Shown: positions 42,028 through 51,031 of the stretch, in pieces | How positions within the stretch are numbered: the first letter of the stretch is position 1 | How the letters are laid out: every line of letters begins with the position of its first letter | NCBI GenBank assembly: GCA_030152805.1 | Contig: JASLIG010000021.1 | Span: forward strand, 1-55,730 | DNA: 55,730 bases | Source: Solirubrobacterales bacterium | GTDB lineage: Bacteria; Actinomycetota; Thermoleophilia; Solirubrobacterales; 70-9 | Reading direction: 5' to 3' | Position numbers and translations under genes: made by a program | The notes under the pieces: model-generated | The model's database searches: none | What the model saw: the letters and a program-made list of their open reading frames with translations, nothing else | What the model was told of the DNA's origin: nothing

Positions 42028-42042
42028 TGTACGGTCTGTACA
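42028..42042. promoter_or_regulatory. Palindrome in the permease-aminotransferase divergent region
   Basis: TGTAC (42028-42032) and GTACA (42038-42042) are perfect arms around 5 bases, about 95 bases before the aminotransferase ATG. It is a candidate operator for the PucR regulator encoded in the same cluster. Confidence 0.4.
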
Positions 42043-42136
42043 TGTCATTGCCTACGACTCTCCCAAGCGAACATTGCAAGTGCGCTATACCCCATCTAGC
42101 GTTATCCATATCGTCGTAGCGTGAGAGGAGATTGAG

Positions 42137-43534
42137 ATGGCCGTTGTGTCGCGACCGGACACCGCCCCGGAATCGACAGCGAGCCCCGGCCTGCAGGAGA
42201 CGGCGCGGCGCCACCTCTGGCTGCACTTCTCGCGGATGGGTTCCTACGGTCCCGACCACGAGATCCCGATCATCGTCCGCGGCGACGGATGCTACGTCTA
42301 CGACGACCACGGCAACCGCTACCTCGATGGACTCTCCGGCCTCTTCTGCGTCAACGCCGGCCACGGCCGCACCGAGCTGGCCGAGGCGGCGGCGCGCCAG
42401 ATGGAAGAGCTCGACTTCTACACGCTGTGGAGCTACGCGCATCCCCGCGCGATCGAGCTGGCAGCTCGCCTCGCCTCGCTCGCCCCCGGCGAGCTCAACC
42501 GCGTCTTCTTCACCTCCGGCGGCTCGGAGTCGGTCGAGTCGGCGCTGAAGCTGGCTCGCAACTACCACCGCATGCTCGGCAAAGGCCAGAAGCACAAGGT
42601 GATCGCACGCGAGATCGCCTACCACGGCACCTCGCTCGGCGCCCTCTCCGCCACCGGCATCACCGACCTGCGCGCGCAGTTCGAGCCGCTGACGCCGGGC
42701 GGTTGCCACGTTCCCAACACCAACGTCTACCGCTGGCCGGAGGATCGTCACCCGCTCTGGGGGGCGACCGCGATCGAGGAGCGGATCCAGTTCGAGGGGC
42801 CAGAGACCGTCGCCGCGGTGATCCTCGAGCCGGTGCAGAACGCCGGCGGCTGCTTCGTCCCACCCGAGGGCTACTTCGAGCGGATGCGCGAGATCTGCGA
42901 CCGCTACGACGTGCTGATGATCTCCGACGAGGTGATCTGCGCCTGGGGCCGCCTCGGCCATTACTTCGGCTGCGAACGCTTCGGCTACGTCCCCGACATC
43001 GTCACCGTCGCCAAGGCGCTCACCTCCGCCTACGCGCCGATGGGAGCGGTGATCGTCTCCGACGCCGTCGCCGCGCCCTTCATGGAGGGGGATGCCTCCT
43101 TCGCGCACGGCTTCACCTTCGCCGGCCATCCGCTCGCCTCGGCGGTAGCGATGGCCAACCTCGACATCTACGAGCGCGAGGACCTCTGCGGCCACGTGCT
43201 CGCCAAGGAGGGCGAGTTCCGCCAGATGCTCGAGACTCTGTACGACCTGCCAATCGTCGGCGACGTGCGCGGCGCCGGCTTCTTCCAGGCGATCGAGCTG
43301 GTCAAGGACCGCGAGACCAAGGAGACCTTCAGCGACGAGGAGGCCGAGGAGCTGCTGCGCGGTTTCCTCTCGGCCGAGCTCTACAAGCGCGGCCTGATCT
43401 GCCGCGCCGACGATCGCGGCGATCCGGTCGTGCAGCTCGCGCCGCCGCTGATTTCCGACAGCGAGCAGTTCGAAGAAATCCACGACGTCCTGCACGGCGT
43501 GCTCAGTGAGGCCTGGGAGCGGGTCCAGCGATAG
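42137..43534 (+). CDS. Class III aminotransferase (putrescine/omega-amino acid type)
   Basis: The 465-aa PLP enzyme has the class III order: GNRYLDGLSGLFCVNAGHG, FFTSGGSESVESALKLAR, YHGTSLGALSATG, ILEPVQNAGGC, ISDEVICAWGRLG and the PLP lysine in VTVAKALTSAYAPMG. This style is typical of enzymes that transfer a terminal amino group from diamines or omega-amino acids to pyruvate, giving alanine. GAGAGGAG precedes ATG 42137. It heads the operon with PucR, Ald and an aldehyde dehydrogenase, which together fit diamine degradation. Confidence 0.88.
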   Translation: MAVVSRPDTAPESTASPGLQETARRHLWLHFSRMGSYGPDHEIPIIVRGDGCYVYDDHGNRYLDGLSGLFCVNAGHGRTELAEAAARQMEELDFYTLWSYAHPRAIELAARLASLAPGELNRVFFTSGGSESVESALKLARNYHRMLGKGQKHKVIAREIAYHGTSLGALSATGITDLRAQFEPLTPGGCHVPNTNVYRWPEDRHPLWGATAIEERIQFEGPETVAAVILEPVQNAGGCFVPPEGYFERMREICDRYDVLMISDEVICAWGRLGHYFGCERFGYVPDIVTVAKALTSAYAPMGAVIVSDAVAAPFMEGDASFAHGFTFAGHPLASAVAMANLDIYEREDLCGHVLAKEGEFRQMLETLYDLPIVGDVRGAGFFQAIELVKDRETKETFSDEEAEELLRGFLSAELYKRGLICRADDRGDPVVQLAPPLISDSEQFEEIHDVLHGVLSEAWERVQR

Positions 43535-43542
43535 GCGGTCGC

Positions 43543-45099
43543 GTGCTCACCGTTCAAAGCCTGCTCGACGAACTCGACCTCGAGCTCGCCGCGGGCGCAA
43601 AATCGGCCGAGGCGCCGGTGCGCTGGGTCCACATCTCCGAGCTGGAGGACCCGACGCCGTGGCTCTCCGGCGGAGAGCTGATGCTGACCACCGGCATCCC
43701 GCTCAAAACGGCCGCGCAGCAGCGCGCCTTCGTCAGGCTGCTGGCCGATCACAACCTCGCCGGCCTCGGCTTCGGCACAGGCTTCAGCCACGAGGGGCTG
43801 CCGAAGGCTCTGCGTGAGGAGGCGGAGAAACGCGACTTCCCGCTCTTCGAGATCCCCTACTCGGTGCCTTTCATCGCGATTACCGAGAAGGCCTTCGCCC
43901 GGCTGGTCAACGAGCAGTACGAGGTCCTGCAGCGCGGCATCGCGGTGCAGCGGCGGCTCGAGCGGCTGGTACTCGAAGAGCGCGGCCTCGAGGAGATCGT
44001 GGCGACGATCGCCTCCGCCGTTGGCGGCACGGTGGCGATCCTCGGCGGCCGCGGCGAGCGGCTCGCCGGGCGTGGCTTCCGTCGCCAGCTCTCCGCAGAG
44101 GCGGTCAACGCGATCCGCGAGGAAGCGCTGCGCCATACGGCCGACGGGCATCCCTTCGTCCCTTCCCACCCGGCTGTGGCGGGCCGGGCTCTAGCCCACC
44201 CGGTGATCTCACCGGGTGGCGGCCCGCCGCAGGCCTGGGTCGTGATCGTGCGCGATTCCGGCGGGCTTGGCGACTTCGAGCGGCTGATCCTGCAGCAGGC
44301 CGTCGCGGTGGTGGCGCTGGAGCTGATGCGCCGCCGCGTCGCCCGTGAGACCGAGCGCCGCCTCGCCGGCGACGTCCTCGCCGGCGCGCTCGGTGGCAGG
44401 CTCGACCCGACTGAGCTGCGGCGGCGCCTCGAGCCCTTCGGCATTGGCGACGAGGCCGCGGTGCTCGTCTTCGCCCTCGACGATCCGGCATCGGCGGAGC
44501 CGGCGCTCGAGCGGGCGCTCGCCGCCGACGCCTGCCCCGCCGTCGTCGCTCCTCACGCCAGCGGCCGGCGGGAGCTGCTCTGCGCCGTCGTCGACGCCGC
44601 CGACCGCGACCCCGTTGACCTCGCGGCCGAGGCCCGCAAAGCGCTGGTCAAGGAGCGCGGCGTAGTGCGCGCCGCGGCCAGCCGTCCCGCCCCGCCCGAG
44701 AACCTGCGCCACTCTTTCCACGAGGCTCGCTGCGCGCTGGAGGCGACGGCGATCGACAACGGCAGCGCTCCCGAGGTCGCTTCCTGGCGCGACCTGGGCG
44801 CCTTCACCCTGCTGCTCTCGATCCAGGACGACGAGGCGCTGAAGCTCTACTGCGACAGCGTGCTGGGACCGATTGAGAACGGCGACGAGGAGTACGGCGG
44901 TGAGCTGCTGCGCTCGCTCGAGGCCTTCATCGAGCAGAACGGCCAGTGGGAGAAAGCGGCGCGCCAGGTCTACTGCCACCGCCACACGCTGCGCTACCGG
45001 ATGCGCAAAGTCGAAGACCTGACCGGCCGCGACCTCTCCCGCGCCCACGACCGGATCGAGTTCTGGCTGGCACTCAGAGCACGGGAGCTCGTCACATGA
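43543..45099 (+). CDS. PucR-family transcriptional regulator
   Basis: The 518-aa protein has the N-terminal PucR domain (PVRWVHISELEDPTPWLSGGELMLTTG at about 26-52), a GAF-like middle and the C-terminal HTH_30 (QVYCHRHTLRYRMRKVEDLTG, about 478-498). PucR-type proteins usually activate catabolism of nitrogen compounds in response to substrate. GTG 43543 lies 8 bases after the aminotransferase stop. It is likely the regulator of this cluster and of the divergent permease. Confidence 0.92.
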   Translation: MLTVQSLLDELDLELAAGAKSAEAPVRWVHISELEDPTPWLSGGELMLTTGIPLKTAAQQRAFVRLLADHNLAGLGFGTGFSHEGLPKALREEAEKRDFPLFEIPYSVPFIAITEKAFARLVNEQYEVLQRGIAVQRRLERLVLEERGLEEIVATIASAVGGTVAILGGRGERLAGRGFRRQLSAEAVNAIREEALRHTADGHPFVPSHPAVAGRALAHPVISPGGGPPQAWVVIVRDSGGLGDFERLILQQAVAVVALELMRRRVARETERRLAGDVLAGALGGRLDPTELRRRLEPFGIGDEAAVLVFALDDPASAEPALERALAADACPAVVAPHASGRRELLCAVVDAADRDPVDLAAEARKALVKERGVVRAAASRPAPPENLRHSFHEARCALEATAIDNGSAPEVASWRDLGAFTLLLSIQDDEALKLYCDSVLGPIENGDEEYGGELLRSLEAFIEQNGQWEKAARQVYCHRHTLRYRMRKVEDLTGRDLSRAHDRIEFWLALRARELVT

Positions 45100-45118
45100 A
45101 TTCCGCCCCCGTGCTCTG
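45075..45118. terminator. Hairpin over the pucR stop codon
   Basis: An 11-bp perfect inverted repeat (45075-45085 with 45108-45118, core AGAGCACGGG) has a 22-base loop that contains the pucR stop. It separates pucR from ald and may reduce read-through or protect one transcript end. Confidence 0.5.
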
Positions 45119-45202
45119 CTCTCGGTCGTTCGCACTAATGACCACCGGAGATCTTGCTCTCTCCCTTCCGCGTCCGCCGGGGGCGGGGGGAGGTGGTCTC
45201 CG

Positions 45203-46399
45203 ATGAAGATTGGTGTGCCCGCCGAGATCAAGCCCGACGAGTACCGGGTGGCGATCACGCCGGCCGGGGTGCGCGAGATGAGCGGGCACGGTCACGAGAT
45301 CCTGATCGAGGCCGGCGCCGGCGAGGGCAGCGCGATCGCCGATGCCGCCTTCGAGGCCCAGGGCGCCCGCATCGTTGCCGACGCCGCCACGGTCTTCGCC
45401 GAGGCCGAGATGGTGCTCAAGGTCAAGGAGCCGCAGCCGCTCGAGGTCGAGATGCTGCGCCCTGGCCAGCTCCTCCTCACCTACCTGCACCTCGCCCCGA
45501 ACCCGGAGCTGACCCGCGGTCTCTGCGCCTCGGGAGCCACCTGCGTCGCCTACGAGACGGTCGAGGACGCTCGCGGGCGGTTGCCGCTGCTGGCACCGAT
45601 GAGCGAGATTGCCGGCAAGATCGCTACCCAGGCCGGCGCCTTCATGCTCGAGAAGCCCCTTGGCGGGCGCGGAATCTTGCTCGGTGGCGTGCCCGGCGTC
45701 GCCGCCGCCAACGTGATCGTGATTGGCGGCGGCGTCGTCGGCATGAACGCCGCCTTCGTCGCGATCGGCATGGGAGCGGACGTCTTCGTCTTCGACAAGT
45801 CGATCGACCGGCTGCGCGAGCTCGAGGTCGATTTCGCCGGCAGCTGCTCGACCGTCTACTCGACCACGCTGGCAATCGAGGAGATGCTGCCGCGCGCCGA
45901 CCTGGTGATCGGCGCGGTGCTCGTCCACGGAGCCCGCGCTCCCTTCGTCGTGCGCCGCGAGCAGCTGGCGCTGATGAAGCCGGGGGCCGTGCTGGTCGAT
46001 GTCGCGATCGACCAGGGCGGCTGCTTCGAGACATCGCGCCCGACGACGCACCACGACCCCACCTTCGAGGTCGACGGGATCACCCATTACTGCGTCGCCA
46101 ACATGCCAGGCGCGGTGCCGATCACCTCGACCCATGCGCTGACCAACGCGACCCTGCCCTACGCGATCGCCCTCGGCGACCACGGTGTGGCGGGCGCGAT
46201 CCGCCGCGACCCCGGGCTGCGCCCCGGCGTCAACGTCGCCGCCGGCTCGGTCACCCACCCGGCCGTGGCCGAAGGCGTAGAAATGGACTGCGTACCGGTA
46301 GAGCAGGCCCTACAAATCCTCGCCGACGGGACTAAAACCACACTCCCAGTGGAGTTTTCGGCCCGTCGGCCCCCCCAACCCGCGGAGGCGAGCGATTGA
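45203..46399 (+). CDS. ald: Alanine dehydrogenase
   Basis: The enzyme oxidatively deaminates alanine to pyruvate and ammonium with NAD. The 398-aa protein starts MKIGVPAEIKPDEYRVAITP and has the catalytic lysine in VLKVKEPQ, a histidine in LLTYLHLAP, the NAD loop VIGGGVVGMNAAFVA and MPGAVPITST. Typical Ald is about 370 aa; the last 20-27 residues are an extension encoded by a hairpin (46322-46370). GGGGGAGGTGG precedes the ATG. In the cluster it would recycle alanine produced by the aminotransferase. Confidence 0.95.
   Translation: MKIGVPAEIKPDEYRVAITPAGVREMSGHGHEILIEAGAGEGSAIADAAFEAQGARIVADAATVFAEAEMVLKVKEPQPLEVEMLRPGQLLLTYLHLAPNPELTRGLCASGATCVAYETVEDARGRLPLLAPMSEIAGKIATQAGAFMLEKPLGGRGILLGGVPGVAAANVIVIGGGVVGMNAAFVAIGMGADVFVFDKSIDRLRELEVDFAGSCSTVYSTTLAIEEMLPRADLVIGAVLVHGARAPFVVRREQLALMKPGAVLVDVAIDQGGCFETSRPTTHHDPTFEVDGITHYCVANMPGAVPITSTHALTNATLPYAIALGDHGVAGAIRRDPGLRPGVNVAAGSVTHPAVAEGVEMDCVPVEQALQILADGTKTTLPVEFSARRPPQPAEASD
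46322..46370. repeat. Nested hairpin inside the 3' end of ald
   Basis: GCCGACGGG (46322-46330) pairs with CCCGTCGGC (46362-46370). Inside it AAAAC/GTTTT and CACT/AGTG pair in turn, with loop CCC. It is read through as codons of the ald extension and lies 26 bases before the aldehyde dehydrogenase start. Confidence 0.75.
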
Positions 46400-47841
46400 T
46401 GGCGACGGTGGAGAAGACCAGGCTGAGGAACTTCATCGGTGGGGAGGCTGTGGAGCCTGCCGAGGGGGGAAGCGAGGACGTTGTCAACCCTGCTACCGGC
46501 TCGGTGATCGCCGAGGCGCCGCTCTCGACCAAGCCGGACGTCGATGCCGCGGTAGCCGCGGCCAAGGGCGCCTTTCCGGGCTGGGCCTCGACGCCTCCGG
46601 GCGAAAGGGCACGGGCGCTGTTGAAAATCGCCGACATGGTCGAGGAGCGTGGCGAGGAGATCGCCGATCTCGAGTCCGCCGACGCCGGCAAGCCGCGCGG
46701 CGCCGTGCTGGAGGACGAGATCCCTGTGATGGCCGACAACCTGCGCTTCTTCGCCGGCGCGGCGCGCACGATGGAGGGGCGCGCGGCCGGTGAGTACATG
46801 GAGGCGCACACCTCCTTCGTGCGGCGCGAGCCGCTCGGCGTGGTCGCCCAGATCACCCCTTGGAACTACCCCCTGATGATGGCGATCTGGAAGATCGGTC
46901 CGGCGATCGCGGCCGGCAACACCGTTGTCCTCAAGCCGGCCGAGACGACGCCGCTGACGACGCTGCTCTTCGCCGAGTGGTGCTCGGAGTTTCTGCCGCC
47001 GGGCGTCCTCAACGCGATCGGCGGTCACGGCGAGCCCACCGGGGCCGAGCTGGTCACCCATCCCGACGTGGCGATGGCCTGCTTGACGGGCTCGCCGCCG
47101 ACCGGCAAGTGGATCGCCAAGGCGGTTGCCGACACGCTCAAGCGCGTCCACCTCGAGCTGGGGGGCAAGGCGCCGGTGGTGATCTTTGACGACGCCGACA
47201 TGGAGGCGGCAATGGAGACGATCGCCGGCACCGGCTACTACAACGCCGGCCAGGACTGCACGGCGGCGACACGGGTGCTCGCCTCCAAGGGCGTCTACGA
47301 CGATGTCGTCAGCGGGCTCGCCGGCGAAGCGAAGGGCCTCGTCCTGGGCGACACGATGTCGGCCGACACCACGCTCGGTCCGCTCAATTCCGCCCGCCAA
47401 CGCGAGCGGGTCGAGGGCTTCCTCGAGCGTAAGCCCGGGAACGCCGAGATCGTCACCGGCGGCGTCCAGCCCGATCTACCGGGTTTCTTCCTCGAGCCGG
47501 CCGTGGTTGCCGGTCTCGAGCAGGGCGACGAGATGATCCAAGACGAGATCTTCGGCCCGGTGATCACGGTGCAGCCGTTCAGCGACGAGGAGAAGGCGAT
47601 CGAGTGGGCCAACGGCACCCGCTACGGCCTCGCTTCCTCGGTATGGACCCGCGACGTCGGGCGGGCGATGCGCGTCGCCAATGCGCTCGAGTTCGGTTGC
47701 GTCTGGATCAACGACCACATTCCGCTCGTCTCCGAGATGCCACACGGCGGTTTCAAGCAGTCCGGCTACGGCAAGGATCTTTCGGTCTACGCCCTGGAGG
47801 ACTACACAGAGATCAAGCATGTGATGATCAACCTGGAATGA
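46399..47841 (+). CDS. Aldehyde dehydrogenase, gamma-aminobutyraldehyde type
   Basis: The 480-aa NAD(P)-dependent enzyme has ITPWNYPLMMAIWKIGPA, LELGGKAPVVIFDDAD (catalytic Glu) and GYYNAGQDCTAATRV with the catalytic cysteine. The NAGQDCTA form is characteristic of gamma-aminobutyraldehyde dehydrogenases (PatD-like) and related betaine-aldehyde enzymes. It would oxidise 4-aminobutanal to GABA. ATG 46399 shares one base with the ald stop. Substrate call rests on motif plus context. Confidence 0.88.
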   Translation: MATVEKTRLRNFIGGEAVEPAEGGSEDVVNPATGSVIAEAPLSTKPDVDAAVAAAKGAFPGWASTPPGERARALLKIADMVEERGEEIADLESADAGKPRGAVLEDEIPVMADNLRFFAGAARTMEGRAAGEYMEAHTSFVRREPLGVVAQITPWNYPLMMAIWKIGPAIAAGNTVVLKPAETTPLTTLLFAEWCSEFLPPGVLNAIGGHGEPTGAELVTHPDVAMACLTGSPPTGKWIAKAVADTLKRVHLELGGKAPVVIFDDADMEAAMETIAGTGYYNAGQDCTAATRVLASKGVYDDVVSGLAGEAKGLVLGDTMSADTTLGPLNSARQRERVEGFLERKPGNAEIVTGGVQPDLPGFFLEPAVVAGLEQGDEMIQDEIFGPVITVQPFSDEEKAIEWANGTRYGLASSVWTRDVGRAMRVANALEFGCVWINDHIPLVSEMPHGGFKQSGYGKDLSVYALEDYTEIKHVMINLE

Positions 47842-49559
47842 GGCTCGCCATCGCAGGGGTGGCGGTCGCCGCGCTGGTATTTGTCGCAGCCGCGCCCGCC
47901 GCTGAAGAAGAAGAAACACCCCGCTGCCACGGACGGCGGGCGAAGATCGTCGGCACCGATGGCGATGACCTGCTGCAGGGCACGCCCGAACGCGACGTGA
48001 TCTGGGGTGGCGATGGCAACGACACGATCCTCGGCAGCCTCGGCAACGACCTGCTCTGCGGCGGTCCCGGCGCCGACCTGGTCCACGGCGGGCGCGGCAA
48101 CGACGTCGCCGACGGCGGCGCGGGCGACGACGACCGGGTGATCGGCGACCTCGGCGACGACAAGCTGACCGGTGGCGCCGGCGACGGTGACGAAGTCGCC
48201 GGCAGCCTCGGCATCGACACCATCAACGGCGGCCCCGGAGATTTCGACTACGTCCACGGCGACTATGGCTACGACCGCATGGACGGCGGGCCGGGCCAGG
48301 GCGACATCGCCTCTTTCGCGACCGACGTCGGCGCCGGGCAGAACGGCGGCGTCAAGGTCTCGCTCGCCAGGCACCGCGCCAGGGGAGACGGCCATGACCG
48401 CCTCTATCGCTTCGAGAGCCTCGAAGGCTCTGCATTCGACGACATCCTGGTCGGCAACGCCCAGGCCAACGTCGTCGACGGCGGCGCCGGCGACGACGTG
48501 ATTCGCGGCGGAGGCGGCAATGATCACCTGGTCGGCGGCCAGGGAACGGATCACTGCAACGGCGCCAAGGGGCGCACGGCTTCCTGCGGCCGCGAAGCGC
48601 CGCCGAAGGCGTCCGCCTACGTCGAACTCGATCCGGTCTCGGCCGGCGGCGGTGGCCTGGAGTTGGTCGGAGGGGGCGGCGGCGATCACTTCAGGGTTGC
48701 CTTCGACGAAGCCACCTCCAGCTTTGGCGTGACGGCGGCAGAGGGCATCGCGCTGGGGCCGGGCTGCCAGCGGGTCAGCGCGGTGCAGGCGACCTGCCCG
48801 AGCGAAGGTCCGGCGCGCTGGGTGATGGCCGACCTCGGCCCCGGTCGCGACAGCCTCACGGTCGAAGGCTCGCTGGCCGGCGCCCAGAACGTGCGCATCG
48901 CCGGCGGCCTCGGCGACGACACGATCCACGGCGGCGAAGAGGACGACCTGATCGAGGCGGGCTTCGGCGCCGACAAGCTCTACGGCGGCGGCGGCGCCGA
49001 CGGCCTGATCGGAAGCCGCCCCGGACCCACCTTCCTATATGGCGAAGGCGACGGCGACCTGCTCGCCGCCGGCGGCGGCTGCGCCGGCGGCGCCCTGGTC
49101 GGCGGCCCCGGCCGCGACGACGCCTCCTTCGCAGAGACCCCCGCCCATCCCGGTGTCCTGCACGTCTCCTTCCCGGCGCACTCGGCCTGGATCGACGCGG
49201 TGCCCGGCTGCCATCGCGTCCACCTCTCGCCGACCAACGAGGACATGGAGGGCTCCTTCGACTGGGACGTCCTCGTCGGCGACGGCCGTCCCAACGCGAT
49301 GCTGGGCCAGCCCGGCGCCGATCGTTTCTACGGCGGCGGTGGCGACGACGTGATCGACGCCCGCGATGGCACGCGAGATTTCTCGATCCAGTGCGGACCA
49401 GGATCGGCGCCCGCGCCCGGCCGCCCCGTGCGCGGCACCTCGGCCGGCCGCGCGCTGACCGACCCGTTCGACCCCGCCCCCGCGCTCTGCGACGTCACCA
49501 AGCACGGCCACCCGGTCGACGGCCTCGGCGCTGCCGACGAGCACGAGCCCGGGAGTTAG
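47838..49559 (+). CDS. Secreted RTX-type calcium-binding repeat protein
   Basis: The 573-aa protein has a signal peptide ending near APAAEEE (about residue 23) and many GGxGxDxxx nonapeptides in at least three blocks (GGDGNDTIL, GGAGDDVIR, GGEEDDLIE). These form calcium-binding beta-rolls outside the cell. Between blocks are beta-rich domains with cysteines. There is no protease or lipase domain, so a surface or matrix role is likely. ATG 47838 overlaps the aldehyde dehydrogenase stop (ATGA), an unusual coupling of a catabolic enzyme with a secreted protein. Confidence 0.88.
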   Translation: MRLAIAGVAVAALVFVAAAPAAEEEETPRCHGRRAKIVGTDGDDLLQGTPERDVIWGGDGNDTILGSLGNDLLCGGPGADLVHGGRGNDVADGGAGDDDRVIGDLGDDKLTGGAGDGDEVAGSLGIDTINGGPGDFDYVHGDYGYDRMDGGPGQGDIASFATDVGAGQNGGVKVSLARHRARGDGHDRLYRFESLEGSAFDDILVGNAQANVVDGGAGDDVIRGGGGNDHLVGGQGTDHCNGAKGRTASCGREAPPKASAYVELDPVSAGGGGLELVGGGGGDHFRVAFDEATSSFGVTAAEGIALGPGCQRVSAVQATCPSEGPARWVMADLGPGRDSLTVEGSLAGAQNVRIAGGLGDDTIHGGEEDDLIEAGFGADKLYGGGGADGLIGSRPGPTFLYGEGDGDLLAAGGGCAGGALVGGPGRDDASFAETPAHPGVLHVSFPAHSAWIDAVPGCHRVHLSPTNEDMEGSFDWDVLVGDGRPNAMLGQPGADRFYGGGGDDVIDARDGTRDFSIQCGPGSAPAPGRPVRGTSAGRALTDPFDPAPALCDVTKHGHPVDGLGAADEHEPGS

Positions 49560-50842
49560 CGTCCCCGGCCGTCGCCGTTGGCCACCACGCAGGCCTCCTC
49601 GGCGCCGACGAACGGGGCCAGGGTGACGTAGGTAGCGAGCGGCGCGATTTCCTGCATGGTCTCGGCGCTGCCGGCCTTGATCTGGTCGTAGATCATCGAG
49701 TAGATCGCGCCACCGATCGCCTCGGCGGCGATCGGGCTTGCCTCTGGCGTGCGTTCGTAGCCGGGTACCAACAGCGCCTCCATCGTCGTCATCACCTGGT
49801 CGCGCTGTTCCAGCGCCCGCCGGCCGGCGGCGTAGACGTCCACAGCGCCGAGCGTCGTGTACTCGGGCTCGGCGGCGCAGAAGGCGAACATCGCGCCGAA
49901 GGCGCCGCGAACGGCGTGCGGCCAATCGGGGGCGCGGCGGAAGGCGGGCAGGGTCGTCGCCAGCATCTGCGCTGAGCCGCTGTCGACGGCGGCCAGCATC
50001 GCCTCCTCCTTGTCGGCGAAGTTGGCGTAGAAGGTGGAGAGCGAGATCGAGGCTTTGGCGGCGATGTCGCCGATCGTCATCGCCGGGTAGCCCTTCTCGG
50101 CGACCACGGCGGCCAGCGCCCGGAGGATCCGATCGGCGGCGTCATAGCCGTTCGGGGCGCCGCCGTTGGCGGCGGGGCGGTTGCGCGGTCTGCGCAGCGG
50201 TTCGGGCGGCGAGGTGTAGGCGGCGATCCAGCTCCACATCTGCGGCACGAGCTCGGTCAGGTCCGCCTCCTGATGGCGGTAGAGGCGGGTGTGGATCACC
50301 TTGCGCAGGCCGCCGACGATCGCCCGGATGATCTCCGGCGGCATTCCCTCGCGTCCGGGAACCTGGGCGAGGGCGGCGGAGACAAAGGCCTGGACCCGGT
50401 CGGTCGTGCGGTCGATCTCCTCCACGGCGCGGGGGCCCGCGGCGTAGATCTCGACCAGGCACATGCGCGCGGCGGCACCCTGTTCGACGATCAGTTCGAT
50501 GAAGGCCTCGAAGGCCCGGTAGGAATCGCGTTCGCTCGGGGGCGGCCCGTCTTTGTCGAAGATGCCGGCCACCGTTGGGCCGACGAAGGCCTGCAGCGCC
50601 GCCACCAGGCACTCTTCCTTGCCATTGAAGTGAGCGTAGAAGGCGCTGCGCGAGACGCCGGAGAGCTCGAGCAGGTCCTCGACGCGGGTGTCCTCGTAGC
50701 CCTTCTCGGCGACCACGGCGACCAGCGCCGCAAAGAGCCGCTCGCGCTGGTTGCGTGCCACCTCCTCGGCCGGCAGTCGACGTCCGGGCTGCAGCTTGCG
50801 CTCGCGCAGCGTGCCTGCGTCCCCCCACGGCGTCCGAACCAT
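49556..50842 (-). CDS. Double TetR regulator (two TetR units in one chain)
   Basis: The protein (428 aa from ATG 50842) has two complete TetR units. Unit 1 has its HTH at about 30-80 (LFAALVAVVAEKGYEDTRVEDLLELSGVSRSAFYAHF) and a ligand domain to about 215. A Pro/Arg/Asn-rich linker (PPEPLRRPRNRPAANGGAPN) follows. Unit 2 has its HTH at about 235-285 (ALAAVVAEKGYPAMTIGDIAAKASISLSTFYANF) and ends in TLAPFVGAEEA, like the tandem TetR genes at 30905-32995. The start is uncertain: ATG 50914 or TTG 50932 are possible. It converges on the RTX gene with a four-base overlap. Confidence 0.82.
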   Translation of the reverse strand: MVRTPWGDAGTLRERKLQPGRRLPAEEVARNQRERLFAALVAVVAEKGYEDTRVEDLLELSGVSRSAFYAHFNGKEECLVAALQAFVGPTVAGIFDKDGPPPSERDSYRAFEAFIELIVEQGAAARMCLVEIYAAGPRAVEEIDRTTDRVQAFVSAALAQVPGREGMPPEIIRAIVGGLRKVIHTRLYRHQEADLTELVPQMWSWIAAYTSPPEPLRRPRNRPAANGGAPNGYDAADRILRALAAVVAEKGYPAMTIGDIAAKASISLSTFYANFADKEEAMLAAVDSGSAQMLATTLPAFRRAPDWPHAVRGAFGAMFAFCAAEPEYTTLGAVDVYAAGRRALEQRDQVMTTMEALLVPGYERTPEASPIAAEAIGGAIYSMIYDQIKAGSAETMQEIAPLATYVTLAPFVGAEEACVVANGDGRGR

Positions 50843-50901
50843 CGCGACCGGACCATAGCCGGCCACCTTGCCACTTCTGCGGTTGCTTGAAATCACCCGA
50901 G

Positions 50902-50916
50902 CGATGGTACGCATCG
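50902..50916. promoter_or_regulatory. Palindrome upstream of the double TetR gene
   Basis: CGATG and CATCG are perfect arms around GTACG, 60 bases before ATG 50842. It is a candidate autoregulatory operator. If ATG 50914 were the true start, the palindrome would overlap the start codon. Confidence 0.4.
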
Positions 50917-51031
50917 TTCTTTGGAGACGCAACTGTTAAAGGCTTATAGGAAGAAAAAACGACCTAGGACTTGATTTTCTAGTAGGGCTATGTTTTTATG
51001 GAGCTCGGCCAAGCAAATACCGCGGTGGCCA

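Noticed and set aside
47940..49380. Repeated GC-rich DNA that might be a CRISPR array or minisatellite
   Set aside because: The repeats are in frame and encode GGxGxD calcium-binding nonapeptides with varying codons.
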